DNA of 63,015 nucleotides from Lachnospiraceae bacterium (GTDB lineage: Bacteria; Bacillota; Clostridia; Lachnospirales; Lachnospiraceae). Position 1 is the first letter of the stretch. Each line of letters starts with the position of its first letter. Shown piece after piece: positions 7,420 to 15,790 of this stretch. The notes under the pieces were generated by a model, which saw nothing but the letters and a program-made list of their open reading frames with translations, made no database searches and was not told the DNA's origin. Where the stretch lies: positions 1-63,015 of the forward strand of contig WRAQ01000015.1 of NCBI GenBank assembly GCA_009780115.1. Direction: 5' to 3'. The position numbers were made by a program, and so were the translations under genes.

Positions 7420-8364
7420 TCACATTAACCTCGTTGAGATTATATTTGACTCAAATAACCGGCTGTAACCTTGCCACCCGGCTTCTTTTCCGTTATCAAG
7501 CAATTCAGTAAAAGCTTGAAGCTTCGCATCGGTATTATCAGCAAAATTGAGGGCTACGGCCTCAATGATTGCCGGCTTCTTCGGTGAGCCATAGGCAAAT
7601 TCACCATGATGGGCAAGAATACAATGCTTTAATTCTGCTGCAAGGACCGGTGGGAAACCATCAATTTTGCGGACTTTCTCGCCGATAATTTCACTTCCGA
7701 TAACAATATGCCCGATGAATTGCCCATCATCGGTATAATCGTTATGGGGGAAAGGGCTTAGTTCCCGGACTTTACCGATATCATGGCATAAAGCGGCGCT
7801 AATCAATAAATCTTTATTAAGATGCGGATATGTACTGGCATAAAAGTCGCAAAGTTTTACAACCGCAAGTGTGTGTTCAAGCAACCCGCCGACGAAACCG
7901 TGGTGGATACTTTTAGCCGCGCTGGATTCTTTAAATGCTTTCGCTAATTTTTCATCATTTACAAAAATGGCGGTCATTAATTCATTTAAATACTTATTTT
8001 CAATCCGCCTTACAAAACCTAATAATTCATCAAACATTTCCGTTATATCAAAGCGGCTGACCGGAAGATAATCAGTTGCTTGATATTCACCTTCCCCGCA
8101 TAAACGAATCCTTTTAACATTTACCTGCAAGGCTCCTTGAAAACTAGTAATTTCACCATAAACTTCAATATAATCAAAAACATCAAAATCAGATATCCCG
8201 GCACTGTTCGGCTCCCATATTTTGGCATCCAAGGTTCCGGTTTTGTCCTGCAGCACGATATTGTCATAAGGTTTTCCGTTTTTTGTCATCGCCGATGATT
8301 TTTGTTTGCACAAATAAATATCAAACACCCGGTCGCCGTCTTTGTAATCATTAATATATTTCAT
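7420..8364 (-). CDS. yhaM: 3'-5' exoribonuclease YhaM-like, OB-fold plus HD domain
   Basis: The 314 residues begin with an OB-fold nucleic-acid binding domain (about 1-100, with NGKPYDNIVLQDKTGTLDAKIW) followed by an HD phosphohydrolase domain (IHHGFVGGLLEHT, then LISAALCHDIGKVREL with the HD pair, then HCILAHHGE). This order and length match YhaM, a metal-dependent 3'-5' exoribonuclease of Bacillota that trims mRNA 3' tails. Start ATG is at 8364. Cytoplasmic; genes on both sides point the same way, suggesting an operon with rlmD. Confidence 0.88.
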   Translation of the reverse strand: MKYINDYKDGDRVFDIYLCKQKSSAMTKNGKPYDNIVLQDKTGTLDAKIWEPNSAGISDFDVFDYIEVYGEITSFQGALQVNVKRIRLCGEGEYQATDYLPVSRFDITEMFDELLGFVRRIENKYLNELMTAIFVNDEKLAKAFKESSAAKSIHHGFVGGLLEHTLAVVKLCDFYASTYPHLNKDLLISAALCHDIGKVRELSPFPHNDYTDDGQFIGHIVIGSEIIGEKVRKIDGFPPVLAAELKHCILAHHGEFAYGSPKKPAIIEAVALNFADNTDAKLQAFTELLDNGKEAGWQGYSRLFESNIISTRLM

Positions 8365-8437
8365 TTAATATCCCATCTCCGCTTCTGCGGACTCAATTTC
8401 AATAGTTGAAAGTGTTTTTCTTTCAACATCTGCCTTT

Positions 8438-9811
8438 CTAATCCAAAGACCCGGCTGTTATAGCAATTTTCATCTCGTTATAATTTTCAGCCCCTTGCCT
8501 TTTTATTGTCATATTTATAGTTTGCCCCGGCCGGTAATCAAATAATGTATTAACAAAGCCAATAAAAGTCGTAATCTCTGCATCTTCGATTCTGACTATT
8601 ATATCACCCATTTGTAGGCGGGCATGCCAAGCCGGGGAATCAACCAATACCTCTGTCACCCATACGCCCCGGGGGACTCCCTCAAATTCATGCGCTTCAG
8701 CCGCCACATCAATGCCCATGATACCTAGATAAGGTTTTTTTTCATTACTCATCATCACTTCAATGAGATTTCTAAGTTCAGTGATTCCAATTGCGCTTAA
8801 GATATTCCGGACATCGGAAGTATTATAACTATTATCAATAATGCCAAGCAGCTTTCCCTGTAAGTTAATCAAAATCCCCGATGCATTAGTACTGCTATAG
8901 ATATCAGTTGTTAATAATTTGTATGTAGCATCAACTTTACGAATATTAGTGCCTGCTGAAGTGATAAAACCATAACAAGTTGAATCAGCATTATTAATAA
9001 TCCGGCCAACCGCAATAACCGGCAGGCCTTTAATAGACAAACTAGCCGAGTTACCTATCTCAATCGCTTGAATGGCACTTACAGTTCCGGCACTAAGCTC
9101 TGTATGTGATACCGATAAAATAGCAAAACCGGTCGTCCGGTCGTATTGCCTTATTTCCGCCGGGTATTGGTTCCCGTTTACAAAAGTCAGCATTATCGAA
9201 TCGGCATTAATTATAGAAGTAATATTTGCTAAAATCAGGAAATCTGTTTCTGAACTCCAGACAATCACACCTGTTGTTTGAATTTTGTTTTCAAAAACAT
9301 TTCTAATCCAGTTCTCATCTTCTGTCACTCCGGTGACAACTACCAATGACTTTTGTGCTTCTTTGCTTATCTCCATCAAACTTCTATTGATGGAAATATA
9401 TTCAGCAATACCGAAAACTTTCTTATTCATCACATCGGAAGCAATCCAACGGATAAAATCTTCAAGGTCGTCTTCATCAATATCAGGCGGCGGGTTGTCT
9501 TCAGCTTCAAGTGCCAACTGGAGTTCTTGCATTTCCCTTTCGTCGGCAATCATATCTTCGGGTAATATCTCTTCTTCGATAATATCGGCAGGAAAAACGA
9601 TTAACTCCGGTTCATCTTCATCAGCAGGATAAAGATACTCGCTAATAACCGGCTCCATAAGAATAATAGTTACGGTAGCAACCGTCCCAAAAATAATTGC
9701 CATCAGCACTGTAAGTAATACCCGCCGCAAAAGTTTACGGCGGTTCAGGGGGCGCTGTTTTAGCTTTTCTTTCAGAAACTCCGGATCAGGGTTATTTTTT
9801 CGCTCTTCCAT
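8438..9811 (-). CDS. Membrane-anchored HtrA/S1C-like protein with PDZ domain, catalytic triad degenerate
   Basis: The 457 residues comprise a charged cytoplasmic N-terminus, one transmembrane helix at about 31-52, an acidic linker (55-120), a trypsin-like fold (about 150-340) and a C-terminal PDZ domain (350-455, with YLGIMGIDV and DSPAWHARLQMGDIIVRIE). In HtrA the His sits in ILTNNHV; here the text is LILANITS. The Asp motif D-L-A-V is changed to GFAIL, and GNSGGP is changed to STNASGILIN. His and Asp are therefore lost by eye, and only a Ser near the usual place remains. I expect a non-catalytic scaffold or sensor rather than a protease. A PDZ domain may still bind C-termini. Confidence 0.75.
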   Translation of the reverse strand: MEERKNNPDPEFLKEKLKQRPLNRRKLLRRVLLTVLMAIIFGTVATVTIILMEPVISEYLYPADEDEPELIVFPADIIEEEILPEDMIADEREMQELQLALEAEDNPPPDIDEDDLEDFIRWIASDVMNKKVFGIAEYISINRSLMEISKEAQKSLVVVTGVTEDENWIRNVFENKIQTTGVIVWSSETDFLILANITSIINADSIMLTFVNGNQYPAEIRQYDRTTGFAILSVSHTELSAGTVSAIQAIEIGNSASLSIKGLPVIAVGRIINNADSTCYGFITSAGTNIRKVDATYKLLTTDIYSSTNASGILINLQGKLLGIIDNSYNTSDVRNILSAIGITELRNLIEVMMSNEKKPYLGIMGIDVAAEAHEFEGVPRGVWVTEVLVDSPAWHARLQMGDIIVRIEDAEITTFIGFVNTLFDYRPGQTINMTIKRQGAENYNEMKIAITAGSLD

Positions 9812-9889
9812 CGTTCGTTAATTATACATTATTTTTTTCGGGACAGCAACCATGATAAAATGCAAGTATTTATATTTTAACCAGCAGCC

Positions 9890-10009
9890 CTATTCTTCTT
9901 CCGGATTTCCTACATAATCACCTTCATCGTCAGAAAACTCTTTATCACCCTCACCAGTCTTAAAGACATTTTTTTCATAATTTTTCTTTTTAAAAGAATA
10001 TTTAAACAT
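9890..10009 (-). CDS. Small acidic protein, 39 aa, unknown
   Basis: Not in routine ORF lists because of its length. ATG at 10009 has AGGAAGG about 12 bases upstream. The product has a basic N-terminal half (SFKKKNYEKN) and a very acidic C-terminus (FSDDEGDYVGNPEEE). There is no signal or hydrophobic segment. It lies alone between the HtrA-like gene and the divergent GH8 gene. I do not recognise it. The polar split suggests a soluble adaptor or a nucleic-acid/protein-binding micro-protein, but this is a guess. Confidence 0.5.
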   Translation of the reverse strand: MFKYSFKKKNYEKNVFKTGEGDKEFSDDEGDYVGNPEEE

Positions 10010-10098
10010 AATTTATGATTCCTTCCTAATTATTTTTACTATTTACAGTATCTGTGGTTAAGGGTAAAATATGTATAATCTAAGGAGGGCTTTTCCAA

Positions 10099-11439
10099 AT
10101 GAAGAAAATACCAAATTTTCCCTTTCCGCAATATCTTAATTATGAAATAAAACCGATGCTGCCATCTGATAAAAAACCGGCTTGGCGCGAAGAAAAGATT
10201 ATTGGCCTTTTCCGCCAATTTTTACTGAATGATTTAATTGTTGACACAAATAGCCCCGCAAATAAAGATGAATTTCGGATGATTTTCCGCCATTACCAAT
10301 CATGGGCAATCGAAGAGGATGGCCTCGATGTATCGCACCTGACAGTATCTGAATCGCATGGTTATGGTATGATGATGCTGGCTTATATGGCAGGCAGCGA
10401 GAATCAACTAAATTTATCTTCCGAACAATGGATTTATGATTGTGAGAGCCTTCATGACTATTTTAATGCAATGCTTAGGACTGTTTTAACCTTCCCCAGC
10501 GTGATTGGCGACGAGGAAAACAAACTTTTCGCCTGGGAACTTAAAGGATATCCGCGTGACGGCACTAATCAAACCGGTTACAAACAAGAAAACGGATTCA
10601 AAACAGCCCCCTTTACGAAACTGCCAACTTCATCATGTGCTACCGATGGTGATATGGACATTATTTATTCCCTACTCCTTGCCGACCGCCAGTGGGGCAG
10701 TGACGGAGACTATAATTATAAGCAAATCGCCCTTGAAATGCTTAAATGGTTTTGGAAATATTGTGTTCACCGTGAATATCACACCTTACTTCTTGGCGAC
10801 TGGTCCCACGAAAGAGAAGGAGTAAAAAGCAGTGCAACCCGGCCTTCCGATTTTATTTTGAGCCATCTGAAAGCTTATGCCAAAGCCGACCCGCATCACG
10901 ACTGGCAATTAGTAATTAACGCGACTTACGATGTCATTCATGATATCCGCACCGCAGAAAATATACTAGGTCACGAAAACGGTATGCTCCCCGATTTTGT
11001 AATCAGAGGGCAAGACAAATGGGAAGTGCCAAGCGGTTCAGTCCTTGAAGGTGATACTGACAAAGATTTCGCTTTTAATGCCTGCCGTGTCCCCTGGCGG
11101 CTTGCAACCGACTATTTGATTTGCGGCAATACAAAGTTCGGGACTAAGAATTTACTTGATGATATTATCGCCCCTCTTGATAAGCATGCGAAAAAAATCG
11201 GAAATCCCGATGAGTTCGGGCCTTTTAAGATGGACGGCAGCCTGATGGATATCACCGACCCCCATTTGTTCGCACCGCCTTTCCTTTTAACTGCTGCCGC
11301 TAATGCTGCCGGCCAGGAATGGGTAAACAAAATATGGGACTGGGACGGCCTTTCAGCATACCAAGGCGACAATTACGCCGACTACATTAAACTTATGGTT
11401 ATGCTAACTGCTTCAGGGAATTACTGGATGCCAGTATAA
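10099..11439 (+). CDS. Glycoside hydrolase family 8 enzyme, cytoplasmic
   Basis: The 446-residue protein matches GH8, an (alpha/alpha)6-barrel family of inverting beta-1,4-glycanases. SHLTVSESHGYGMMMLAYMAG near 92-112 contains the acid Glu (TVSE-x-x-GYG motif), and SSCATDGDMDIIYSLLLADRQWG near 177-199 contains the ATD-x-D motif. There is no signal peptide. A cytoplasmic GH8 is typical of reducing-end xylose-releasing exo-oligoxylanase (Rex), so it may trim imported xylo-oligosaccharides; endoglucanase or chitosanase activity is possible. The start is supported by AAGGAGG about 10 bases upstream and a TATAAT at 10074-10079. Confidence 0.85.
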   Translation: MKKIPNFPFPQYLNYEIKPMLPSDKKPAWREEKIIGLFRQFLLNDLIVDTNSPANKDEFRMIFRHYQSWAIEEDGLDVSHLTVSESHGYGMMMLAYMAGSENQLNLSSEQWIYDCESLHDYFNAMLRTVLTFPSVIGDEENKLFAWELKGYPRDGTNQTGYKQENGFKTAPFTKLPTSSCATDGDMDIIYSLLLADRQWGSDGDYNYKQIALEMLKWFWKYCVHREYHTLLLGDWSHEREGVKSSATRPSDFILSHLKAYAKADPHHDWQLVINATYDVIHDIRTAENILGHENGMLPDFVIRGQDKWEVPSGSVLEGDTDKDFAFNACRVPWRLATDYLICGNTKFGTKNLLDDIIAPLDKHAKKIGNPDEFGPFKMDGSLMDITDPHLFAPPFLLTAAANAAGQEWVNKIWDWDGLSAYQGDNYADYIKLMVMLTASGNYWMPV

Positions 11440-11465
11440 AGAGTTTATTGAAAGGAAAAATTCAC

Positions 11466-12386
11466 ATGCCAAATATCGCACAGAGTATCACCGACTTAAT
11501 CGGAAACACACCTTTGCTTGAGCTTACAAATTATTGCAAAAATCATCAACTTTCAGCAAAAATAATTGCCAAACTTGAATACCTTAACCCAGCCGGAAGT
11601 GTTAAAGACCGGATTGCCAAAGCAATGCTTGATGATGCCGAAGAAAAAGGGGCTTTAAAGCAAGGTATGGTTATTATCGAGCCTACCAGCGGCAATACCG
11701 GAATCGGATTAGCCGCCGTTGCTGCCGCAAGGGGATACCGGATTATTCTCACAATGCCGGAAACAATGAGTATCGAAAGAAGAAACCTGCTAAAAGCTTA
11801 TGGTGCCGAGCTAGTCCTGACCGAGGCGGCCGAAGGTATGAGGGGTGCGGTTTTGAAAGCTAAGGAACTGGTTAAGAAAACCCCCGATTCATTTTCTCCC
11901 GGGCAATTTATTAATCCGGCTAATCCGGCGGTTCACAAAATTACAACCGGCCCGGAGATATGGGAAGATATGCAGGGAAAAGTTGATATCTTTGTTGCTG
12001 GTATTGGTACCGGCGGAACGATTAGCGGAGTTGGCGAGTACTTAAAAGAAAAGAATCCCAAGGTAAAAATTATTGCTGTCGAACCGGCTGACAGCCCTAT
12101 TTTGTCTAAAGGAAAAACCGGGCCGCATAAAATCCAGGGCATCGGTGCCGGATTTGTCCCTGAAACGCTTAACCCCTATATTTACGATGAAATAATAACG
12201 GTCTCCAATGATAATGCAATAAACACAAGCTTAACCATTGCCCAAACCGACGGCCTGCTTGTAGGCATTTCTTCGGGTGCAGTTTTATATGCTGCCGCTG
12301 AAATAGCAAAGCGGGCTGATAATCAAAATAAAAATATTGTTGTAATTTTCCCGGATAGCGGCGAGAGATATTTATCGGTTTATTAA
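11466..12386 (+). CDS. cysK: Cysteine synthase A (O-acetylserine sulfhydrylase)
   Basis: The 306-residue PLP enzyme carries YLNPAGSVKDRIAKAML (Lys for the Schiff base, NPAGSVKDR motif), IIEPTSGNTGIGLA, GTGTGGT-like IGTGGTISGVGEY, and HKIQGIGAGFVP near the C-terminus. It makes cysteine from O-acetylserine and sulfide. I chose ATG at 11466 with AAAGGA nine bases upstream; the reading frame could begin at TTG 11448 but that leaves no SD. It lies 26 bp downstream of GH8. The adjacent 3' region holds a repeat array that belongs to the next gene. Confidence 0.92.
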   Translation: MPNIAQSITDLIGNTPLLELTNYCKNHQLSAKIIAKLEYLNPAGSVKDRIAKAMLDDAEEKGALKQGMVIIEPTSGNTGIGLAAVAAARGYRIILTMPETMSIERRNLLKAYGAELVLTEAAEGMRGAVLKAKELVKKTPDSFSPGQFINPANPAVHKITTGPEIWEDMQGKVDIFVAGIGTGGTISGVGEYLKEKNPKVKIIAVEPADSPILSKGKTGPHKIQGIGAGFVPETLNPYIYDEIITVSNDNAINTSLTIAQTDGLLVGISSGAVLYAAAEIAKRADNQNKNIVVIFPDSGERYLSVY

Positions 12387-12393
12387 TATTTTC

Positions 12394-12533
12394 AGGATTA
12401 TATTCCGCAAACTTATTGTGAAATGTATTTTTGAGGATTGTATTGCGCAAACTATCCCCAATACAAATGTTTGAGGATTGTATCACGCAAACTGCTTGAC
12501 AAGCGTTAGTTTTAGGATTATAATACTAAAAGT
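12394..12533 (+). repeat. Array of four phased repeats with exact 40-bp period
   Basis: Conserved 20-mers start at 12394, 12434, 12474 and 12514, exactly 40 bp apart. The first three read AGGATT-R-TATNNCGCAAACT, and the intervening 20 bp are not conserved except for a T-rich end (TTTG or TTTT before each unit). The fourth copy (AGGATTATAATACTAAAAGT) diverges and overlaps the -10 box of the next gene. This is an operator-like array, not a CRISPR, because repeats and spacers are short, only four units exist and no cas genes are near. Confidence 0.75.
12496..12524 (+). promoter_or_regulatory. Consensus sigma-A promoter of the AAA/DUF4143 ATPase gene
   Basis: TTGACA at 12496-12501, 17 bp, then TATAAT at 12519-12524: a perfect consensus promoter. 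The last repeat unit covers the -10. A protein bound to the 40-bp array would probably block polymerase. The transcript would start near 12531. Confidence 0.85.
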
Positions 12534-12560
12534 AGTTAATGTTTGTGGAGAGTATTAATT

Positions 12561-13784
12561 ATGATAAAATTAAGCCGTCCTGAATACCTTGATTTTTTGC
12601 TTCGGTCCAAAGATAAACAAATAATAAAGGTAGTATCCGGTATCCGGCGTTCTGGAAAATCTACGCTTTTTGATTTATACCGCGATTGGTTAGCTGAAAG
12701 TGGTGTTATTGATGAACAAATCATTTCAATAAATTTCGAAGAAATTGATTATCAACATCTAACTGATTATCGTCTTCTTTATGATTACATTAAACCGCTC
12801 CTTTTACCTGACCGGATGAATTACATTTTTTTAGATGAAATACAGCATGTGAATCAATTTGAAAAAGCCGTTGACAGTCTATTTATTAAGAAAAATGTAG
12901 ATTTATATATCACCGGCTCAAACGCATATTTTATGTCTGGTGAACTTGCGACCTTTCTTACCGGGCGATATGTGGAAATGAAGATATTACCGCTGTCTTT
13001 TGCAGAATACTGCGAAGGGCTTAATCTTTATACACCGGAAAAACCAATGACCAAGATGGAAAAATATTCACAATACTTAAGTGAAAGTTCCTTTCCTTAC
13101 ACCCTGCAGATAACCGGACAGCAAAAAGATATTCGGGAATATCTCGCCGGAATATATAACTCAATCCTGCTTAAAGATATAGTCGCAAGGCTTAAGGTTT
13201 CAGATGTAATGATGCTCGAAAGTGTTACAAGATTTGTCTTTTACAATATTGGAAGTCTGTTATCCACCAGCAAAATTGCCAATACAATGACTTCAGAGGG
13301 ACGAAAGATTGATCAAAAAACTGTCGAAAAATATATCAAAGGTTTGATGGACAGCTTAGTTATTCATCAAGTAAACCGTTATAATATAAAGGGTAAACAA
13401 TATCTCGCCACACTTGAAAAATATTATGTGGCCGACATCGGCCTGCGGCAACACCTACTTGGAGCCGACAAAACCGGGCAAGGGCATATTTTGGAAAATG
13501 TTGTATATTTAGAACTGCTCCGGCGCGGTAATGAAGTTTATGTTGGACATTTGAATGATGGAGAGGTAGATTTTGTCACGCATAATGAAGACGGGGTGAC
13601 ATATTATCAGGTTGCGGCAACTGTACTTGATGAAAATACCTTAAGGCGGGAACTTGCTTCCCTTGAAAAAATTAATGACCACTATCCGAAAATCCTGCTT
13701 ACTCTTGATGAAATCGGCGCAGGAACCAGCCACAATGGAATCCAGCAGTTGAATGTATTGGATTGGTTGCTAAATTTATCTTAA
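12561..13784 (+). CDS. AAA-family P-loop ATPase with C-terminal DUF4143
   Basis: The 407-residue protein has Walker A in SGIRRSGKSTLF (about 26-37), Walker B in YIFLDEIQHV (about 92-101), a sensor-like ITGSNAYFMSGELATFLTGRY, and a C-terminal DUF4143 part (LPLSFAEY, then ADIGLRQHLLG, then ENVVYLELLRRGNEVYVG and a nuclease-like EVDFV). Such AAA_14/DUF4143 ATPases are common in accessory regions of anaerobes; their function is unknown, and a restriction-like C-terminal fold has been noted for the family. ATG at 12561 with GGAGAG nine bases upstream was chosen over TTG at 12543. The gene is isolated behind its own promoter and phased operator array. Confidence 0.85.
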   Translation: MIKLSRPEYLDFLLRSKDKQIIKVVSGIRRSGKSTLFDLYRDWLAESGVIDEQIISINFEEIDYQHLTDYRLLYDYIKPLLLPDRMNYIFLDEIQHVNQFEKAVDSLFIKKNVDLYITGSNAYFMSGELATFLTGRYVEMKILPLSFAEYCEGLNLYTPEKPMTKMEKYSQYLSESSFPYTLQITGQQKDIREYLAGIYNSILLKDIVARLKVSDVMMLESVTRFVFYNIGSLLSTSKIANTMTSEGRKIDQKTVEKYIKGLMDSLVIHQVNRYNIKGKQYLATLEKYYVADIGLRQHLLGADKTGQGHILENVVYLELLRRGNEVYVGHLNDGEVDFVTHNEDGVTYYQVAATVLDENTLRRELASLEKINDHYPKILLTLDEIGAGTSHNGIQQLNVLDWLLNLS

Positions 13785-13804
13785 TTATTGCCGAAAGGAG
13801 GCGT

Positions 13805-14476
13805 ATGAAATACGATTGCTTAATTATCGATGATGAAGAAGCTTTATCAGAAAGTACCCGCGATTATTTCAATATGTTTGATGTAAAAACAGCATGGGTT
13901 AAAGACCAGATTGCCTGTAAGAATTTTCTGCTTGATAATCAAACCGATGTGATTTTGCTTGATATAAATCTTGGTGAGTCATCAGGTTTTGACTTGTGTA
14001 AATATTTGCGCAAGACATCTGATGTACCGATTTTGTTTATCAGCGCGCGGACAAGCGATGATGATATGCTGCTTGCGCTTAATATCGGCGGTGATGATTA
14101 TATCCAAAAACCTTATTCACTTGCCGTCCTGCTTGCAAAAGTAAAAGCCATATTAAAACGCTATAAAACTGACGAAAATGAGTTTTTTGCTTCCGGCAAT
14201 TTAAAAATTGATTTTTTAAACGGTGATGTTTTTATTAATGAACAGAAAATTGATATAAAAGCAATGGAATACAAGCTTCTTGCTTATTTAGCTAAAAATA
14301 AAAACCGTACCATTTCAAAAGACGAAATCTTTAGAAAAGTATGGGAAGATTCTATCACCGGTGATAATACTTTAAATGTCCACATCCGTCATTTGCGGGA
14401 AAAAATCGAAAAAAATCCCAATGAACCTGAATATATCAAAACAATATGGGGAACAGGTTATCGGTTTGAGGTATAA
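13805..14476 (+). CDS. OmpR/PhoB-family response regulator
   Basis: The 223-residue regulator has a receiver domain at 1-115 (LIIDDEE, phospho-acceptor Asp in DVILLDINLGE, FISARTS, Lys in DDYIQKPYS) and a winged-helix domain at about 130-222 (KAMEYKLLAYLAKNKNRTISKDEI, then VHIRHLREKIE, then IKTIWGTGYRFEV). The start at 13805 follows AAAGGAGG. The kinase gene begins four bases after its stop. The operator with 11-bp repeats upstream of the ABC genes (15660-15703) is a fitting target. Confidence 0.93.
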   Translation: MKYDCLIIDDEEALSESTRDYFNMFDVKTAWVKDQIACKNFLLDNQTDVILLDINLGESSGFDLCKYLRKTSDVPILFISARTSDDDMLLALNIGGDDYIQKPYSLAVLLAKVKAILKRYKTDENEFFASGNLKIDFLNGDVFINEQKIDIKAMEYKLLAYLAKNKNRTISKDEIFRKVWEDSITGDNTLNVHIRHLREKIEKNPNEPEYIKTIWGTGYRFEV

Positions 14477-14479
14477 ATA

Positions 14480-15616
14480 TTGAAAAGGCCTTTTTTTATT
14501 ATCGGAATCATGGTTATTACAGCAATTACCGCTTTGGCCGGTATTTTTCTTGCATTCAAAAGTAATATCCCGCCACCGGATATTGTTTTTCTTAACGATG
14601 CGGTTATGAATGCCGCCCAAGCCGGCGATATCTCTGAATCAGCTAATATATTAACAGAGCAATTATCACAAGCCTTTGAGGAAATGGACTCTGCGCGAAT
14701 GAACCGTGACCGGAGATTGCAGATTTTTTTATTTCTTATTGTAATTATTTTGACAATCACCGGGGGGTTGCTTTATTTATATTGCGAAAAAAATATTTTA
14801 AACCCTTTCCGCAAGTTGCAAGGTTTTGCCCGCCGGATTGCAAATGGGGATTTTGATATCCCATTGGAAATGGATAAGATTAATTTATTCGGCGCCTTTA
14901 CTGAAAGCTTTGATTTAATGCGCGAAGAATTAAAAAAAGCGCGTGAAAATGAACGAACCGCCGACCGCAGCAAAAAAGAGCTGGTTGCCTCTTTAAGCCA
15001 TGACATAAAAACACCCGTTGCTTCTATTACAGCAGTTACCGAACTTATGCTTATCGTGGCTCAAAATGAAAATAAGGAAAAAGAAATCAAACAGCTTGAA
15101 ACCATTAATATAAAAGCCGGACAAATCAATTCCCTGATTACAAATATGTTCCACGCAACACTAGAGGAACTGCAAGCCTTAAGTGTAACTATCAACGAGG
15201 CGCCAAGCACGGCGATAGCAGATTTGGTCAAAAATGCCGATTATGAAAACCGGGTAAAGCCCTTTTTAATCCCTAACTGCCTTATTTTTACCGACTTATT
15301 GCGCCTACAGCAAGTTTTCGATAATATTATCGGCAACTCATACAAATATGCCGGAACAGATATCAATATTAACGCGTATTTTGAGGAAAACTTTCTTATA
15401 GTAGAAATAGCTGACTTTGGCGTTGGGGTACCGGAAGAAGAACTGCCCCTCATCTTAAATAAGTTTTATCGCGGCAAAAATACCGAAACAAAAAGTGGGT
15501 ATGGCTTAGGCCTTTACATTGCGAAATACTTATTGGAGCAAATGTCAGGGGATATCCGATGTGAAAATGGGGTAAATGGATTCTGTGTTAAACTTATTCT
15601 TAAATTGGCTGGTTGA
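14480..15616 (+). CDS. Sensor histidine kinase (HisKA/HATPase_c)
   Basis: The 378-residue kinase has two membrane helices (about 5-26 and 76-96) flanking a 50-residue extracytoplasmic loop, a HAMP-like stretch (CEKNILNPFRKLQGFARRIANGDFDIP), a HisKA motif with phospho-acceptor His in ASLSHDIKTPVAS, and ATP-binding boxes (NIIGNSYKYAG, ADFGVGVPEEEL, GYGLGLYIAKYLLEQM). It starts with TTG at 14480 after GAGG, four bases past the regulator stop. The short sensor loop suggests it senses a small ligand or membrane stress. The downstream ABC transporter pair is the likely regulon. Confidence 0.9.
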   Translation: MKRPFFIIGIMVITAITALAGIFLAFKSNIPPPDIVFLNDAVMNAAQAGDISESANILTEQLSQAFEEMDSARMNRDRRLQIFLFLIVIILTITGGLLYLYCEKNILNPFRKLQGFARRIANGDFDIPLEMDKINLFGAFTESFDLMREELKKARENERTADRSKKELVASLSHDIKTPVASITAVTELMLIVAQNENKEKEIKQLETINIKAGQINSLITNMFHATLEELQALSVTINEAPSTAIADLVKNADYENRVKPFLIPNCLIFTDLLRLQQVFDNIIGNSYKYAGTDININAYFEENFLIVEIADFGVGVPEEELPLILNKFYRGKNTETKSGYGLGLYIAKYLLEQMSGDIRCENGVNGFCVKLILKLAG

Positions 15617-15659
15617 TGTTTAGGCTCGAGAGTTTATTGCCCTGATTTACGGAAGATAT

Positions 15660-15703
15660 TTAAGAATCAGTTAAGAATTAGATAAAGATTAGTTAAGGAC
15701 TTC
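15660..15703 (+). promoter_or_regulatory. Four 11-bp tandem repeats, probable OmpR-type operator
   Basis: The units are TTAAGAATCAG, TTAAGAATTAG, ATAAAGATTAG and TTAAGGACTTC, contiguous and in one orientation. PhoB/OmpR-type regulators bind direct repeats 11 bp apart. The array is upstream of the ABC transporter genes and downstream of the kinase gene, so the regulator encoded at 13805 probably binds here. Confidence 0.65.
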
Positions 15704-15709
15704 GAAGAT

Positions 15710-15746
15710 AAAATAAGGTTGCAAGTATTTCATTCAACCTTATTTT
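15710..15746 (+). terminator. Perfect 12-bp hairpin in the ABC leader, attenuator-like
   Basis: AAAATAAGGTTG at 15710-15721 pairs exactly with CAACCTTATTTT at 15735-15746, with a 13-nt loop. The 3' arm ends in T-rich sequence. It lies just after the 11-bp operator and 44 bp before the ABC start, so it could terminate the upstream transcript or act as an attenuator in the 5' leader. Confidence 0.5.
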
Positions 15747-15790
15747 ATTGCAAACCCCGGAACAACTATCCGGCTAAAAAGGAGTATCAA

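Noticed and set aside
12394-12533. The 40-bp-phased repeats looked like a minimal CRISPR
   Set aside because: Conserved part and spacer are only 20 bp each, the last unit is degenerate and covers a promoter, and no cas genes are near.
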